From Paramesorhizobium salinisoli (GTDB lineage: Bacteria > Pseudomonadota > Alphaproteobacteria > Rhizobiales > Rhizobiaceae): DNA of 45,846 nucleotides. The stretch covers positions 1-45,846 of the forward strand of contig NZ_QOZG01000016.1 of assembly GCF_003335045.1 (NCBI RefSeq), written 5' to 3'. The notes under the pieces were generated by a model. The model saw only the letters and a program-made list of their open reading frames with translations, was not told the origin of the DNA and did not search any database. Each line of letters starts with the position of its first letter. Within the stretch, counting starts at the first letter, position 1. Made by a program: the position numbers and the translations under genes. This document shows positions 45,351 to 45,846 of the stretch, piece after piece.

Positions 45351-45846
45351 GTGGCCCAAACAGTAAAACAGAACACGTCCAGTATCCTGGCGACGCGACA
45401 GAATTTGATTCTGTACGGCTACCGCATCGTCCCCTGCAAGGGGAAGGCTCCGGATGCATTCAGAGGCTGGCAAAATCTTAACGCCACCTACGAAAATGCC
45501 GCCTATTGGGAAACAGCGTTCCCGGAGCATACAAACACCGGGATATTGACCGGCGACGTCGTGGCAATCGACGTTGATATCATGCGACCTGAGCTGGCAG
45601 CCGCGGTAATTGCCATGGTTCGAGAATTGCCTGGCGGCGAGTATGCGCCGATGCGCGTGGGAAAAGCCCCGAAGTCGCTGTTTCTTTTCAGGACGCCTGA
45701 ACCGCGGGAGAAAATGCAATCGTCCTGGTTCAAAATCGACGGCATCGAGCAGCGAATCGAAATCATGGGTATCGGCCAGCAGGTAGTGGTCGATGGCATT
45801 CATCCTGAAACTCGCAAGCCATATGTCTGGACGCCGGCAACCGCGT
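45351..45846 (+). CDS. Bifunctional DNA primase/polymerase, N-terminal part (cut by window)
   Basis: The frame reads VAQTVKQNTSSILATRQNLI, then YGYRIVPCKGKAPDAFRGWQ, NTGILTGDVVAIDVDIM and MRVGKAPKSLFLFRT, and runs off the window open. This is the archaeo-eukaryotic primase/polymerase (prim-pol) domain, with the metal-binding Asp pair in DVVAIDVDIM. The GTG at 45351 is the likely start, as no ATG in frame precedes it nearby. Together with the integrase and AlpA it is typical of satellite or P4-like replication modules. Confidence 0.7.
   Translation, partial: MAQTVKQNTSSILATRQNLILYGYRIVPCKGKAPDAFRGWQNLNATYENAAYWETAFPEHTNTGILTGDVVAIDVDIMRPELAAAVIAMVRELPGGEYAPMRVGKAPKSLFLFRTPEPREKMQSSWFKIDGIEQRIEIMGIGQQVVVDGIHPETRKPYVWTPATA

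Overview
The window looks like an alphaproteobacterial chromosome of the Brucella/Ochrobactrum type. I infer this from high-GC Rhizobiales-like proteins, an initiator tRNA with an A-U pair in its anticodon stem, a RirA-type iron box, and two copies of a 41-bp CATGATC...GATCATG intergenic palindrome of the kind scattered through those genomes. The genus is an inference; no rRNA or core phylogenetic marker is present.

Region 1 (1-6021) is a tRNA-fMet gene invaded by a compact integrative and mobilizable element. The large serine recombinase (frameshifted) reads back into the tRNA, so its last codons are antisense tRNA sequence. Behind it are a small overlapping gene with a TTG start, an unrecognised ORF, a hipB-like antitoxin gene with a broken hipA and four palindromic operators spaced exactly 27 bp, an ArdC-like antirestriction gene preceded by hairpins, and a relaxase/MobC pair with a candidate oriT. 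Copies of the attachment core CCCCCGCAACCA bound it; a variant core at 176-187 marks the trace of a further element.

Region 2 (6012-21633) is a decayed island. About 250 bp of tRNA-downstream DNA, including the presumed tRNA terminator, occurs at both edges as diverged direct copies. Inside are wrecks of a restriction-subunit-like gene, an IS481-type transposase, an MFS transporter, two small conjugation genes, a DUF2971 gene and a second serine recombinase that points out of the right edge. Its intact cargo is a set of exported or detoxification-like enzymes: a secreted cyclophilin-fold protein, three Tat-signal enzymes (two alpha/beta hydrolases and a metallo-beta-lactamase-fold hydrolase), another hydrolase, a short-chain dehydrogenase, a DsrE-like protein, a LysR regulator and a 924-residue winged-helix/ATPase regulator.

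Region 3 (21634-33757) looks like ordinary chromosome: a cupin/Gfo-Idh-MocA/ThuA operon, a CueR-like MerR regulator with a MerR-type promoter, a MoeA-like/MocA-like fusion, MgtC, and a ferric-siderophore uptake locus (AraC regulator, TonB receptor, FhuD, FhuB) with an iron-responsive box but no ATPase gene.

Region 4 (33758-43233) is a polyol uptake and catabolism locus: a SorC-family regulator, a complete ABC importer (binding protein, two permeases, ATPase), two short-chain dehydrogenases, a HAD phosphatase and an FGGY pentulose kinase. Two palindromic repeats lie upstream of the regulator and of the kinase.

Region 5 (about 43360 to the end) is the start of another integrated element: P4-type tyrosine integrase, AlpA-like regulator and the N-terminus of a primase/polymerase, which suggests a satellite or P4-like island running off the window.
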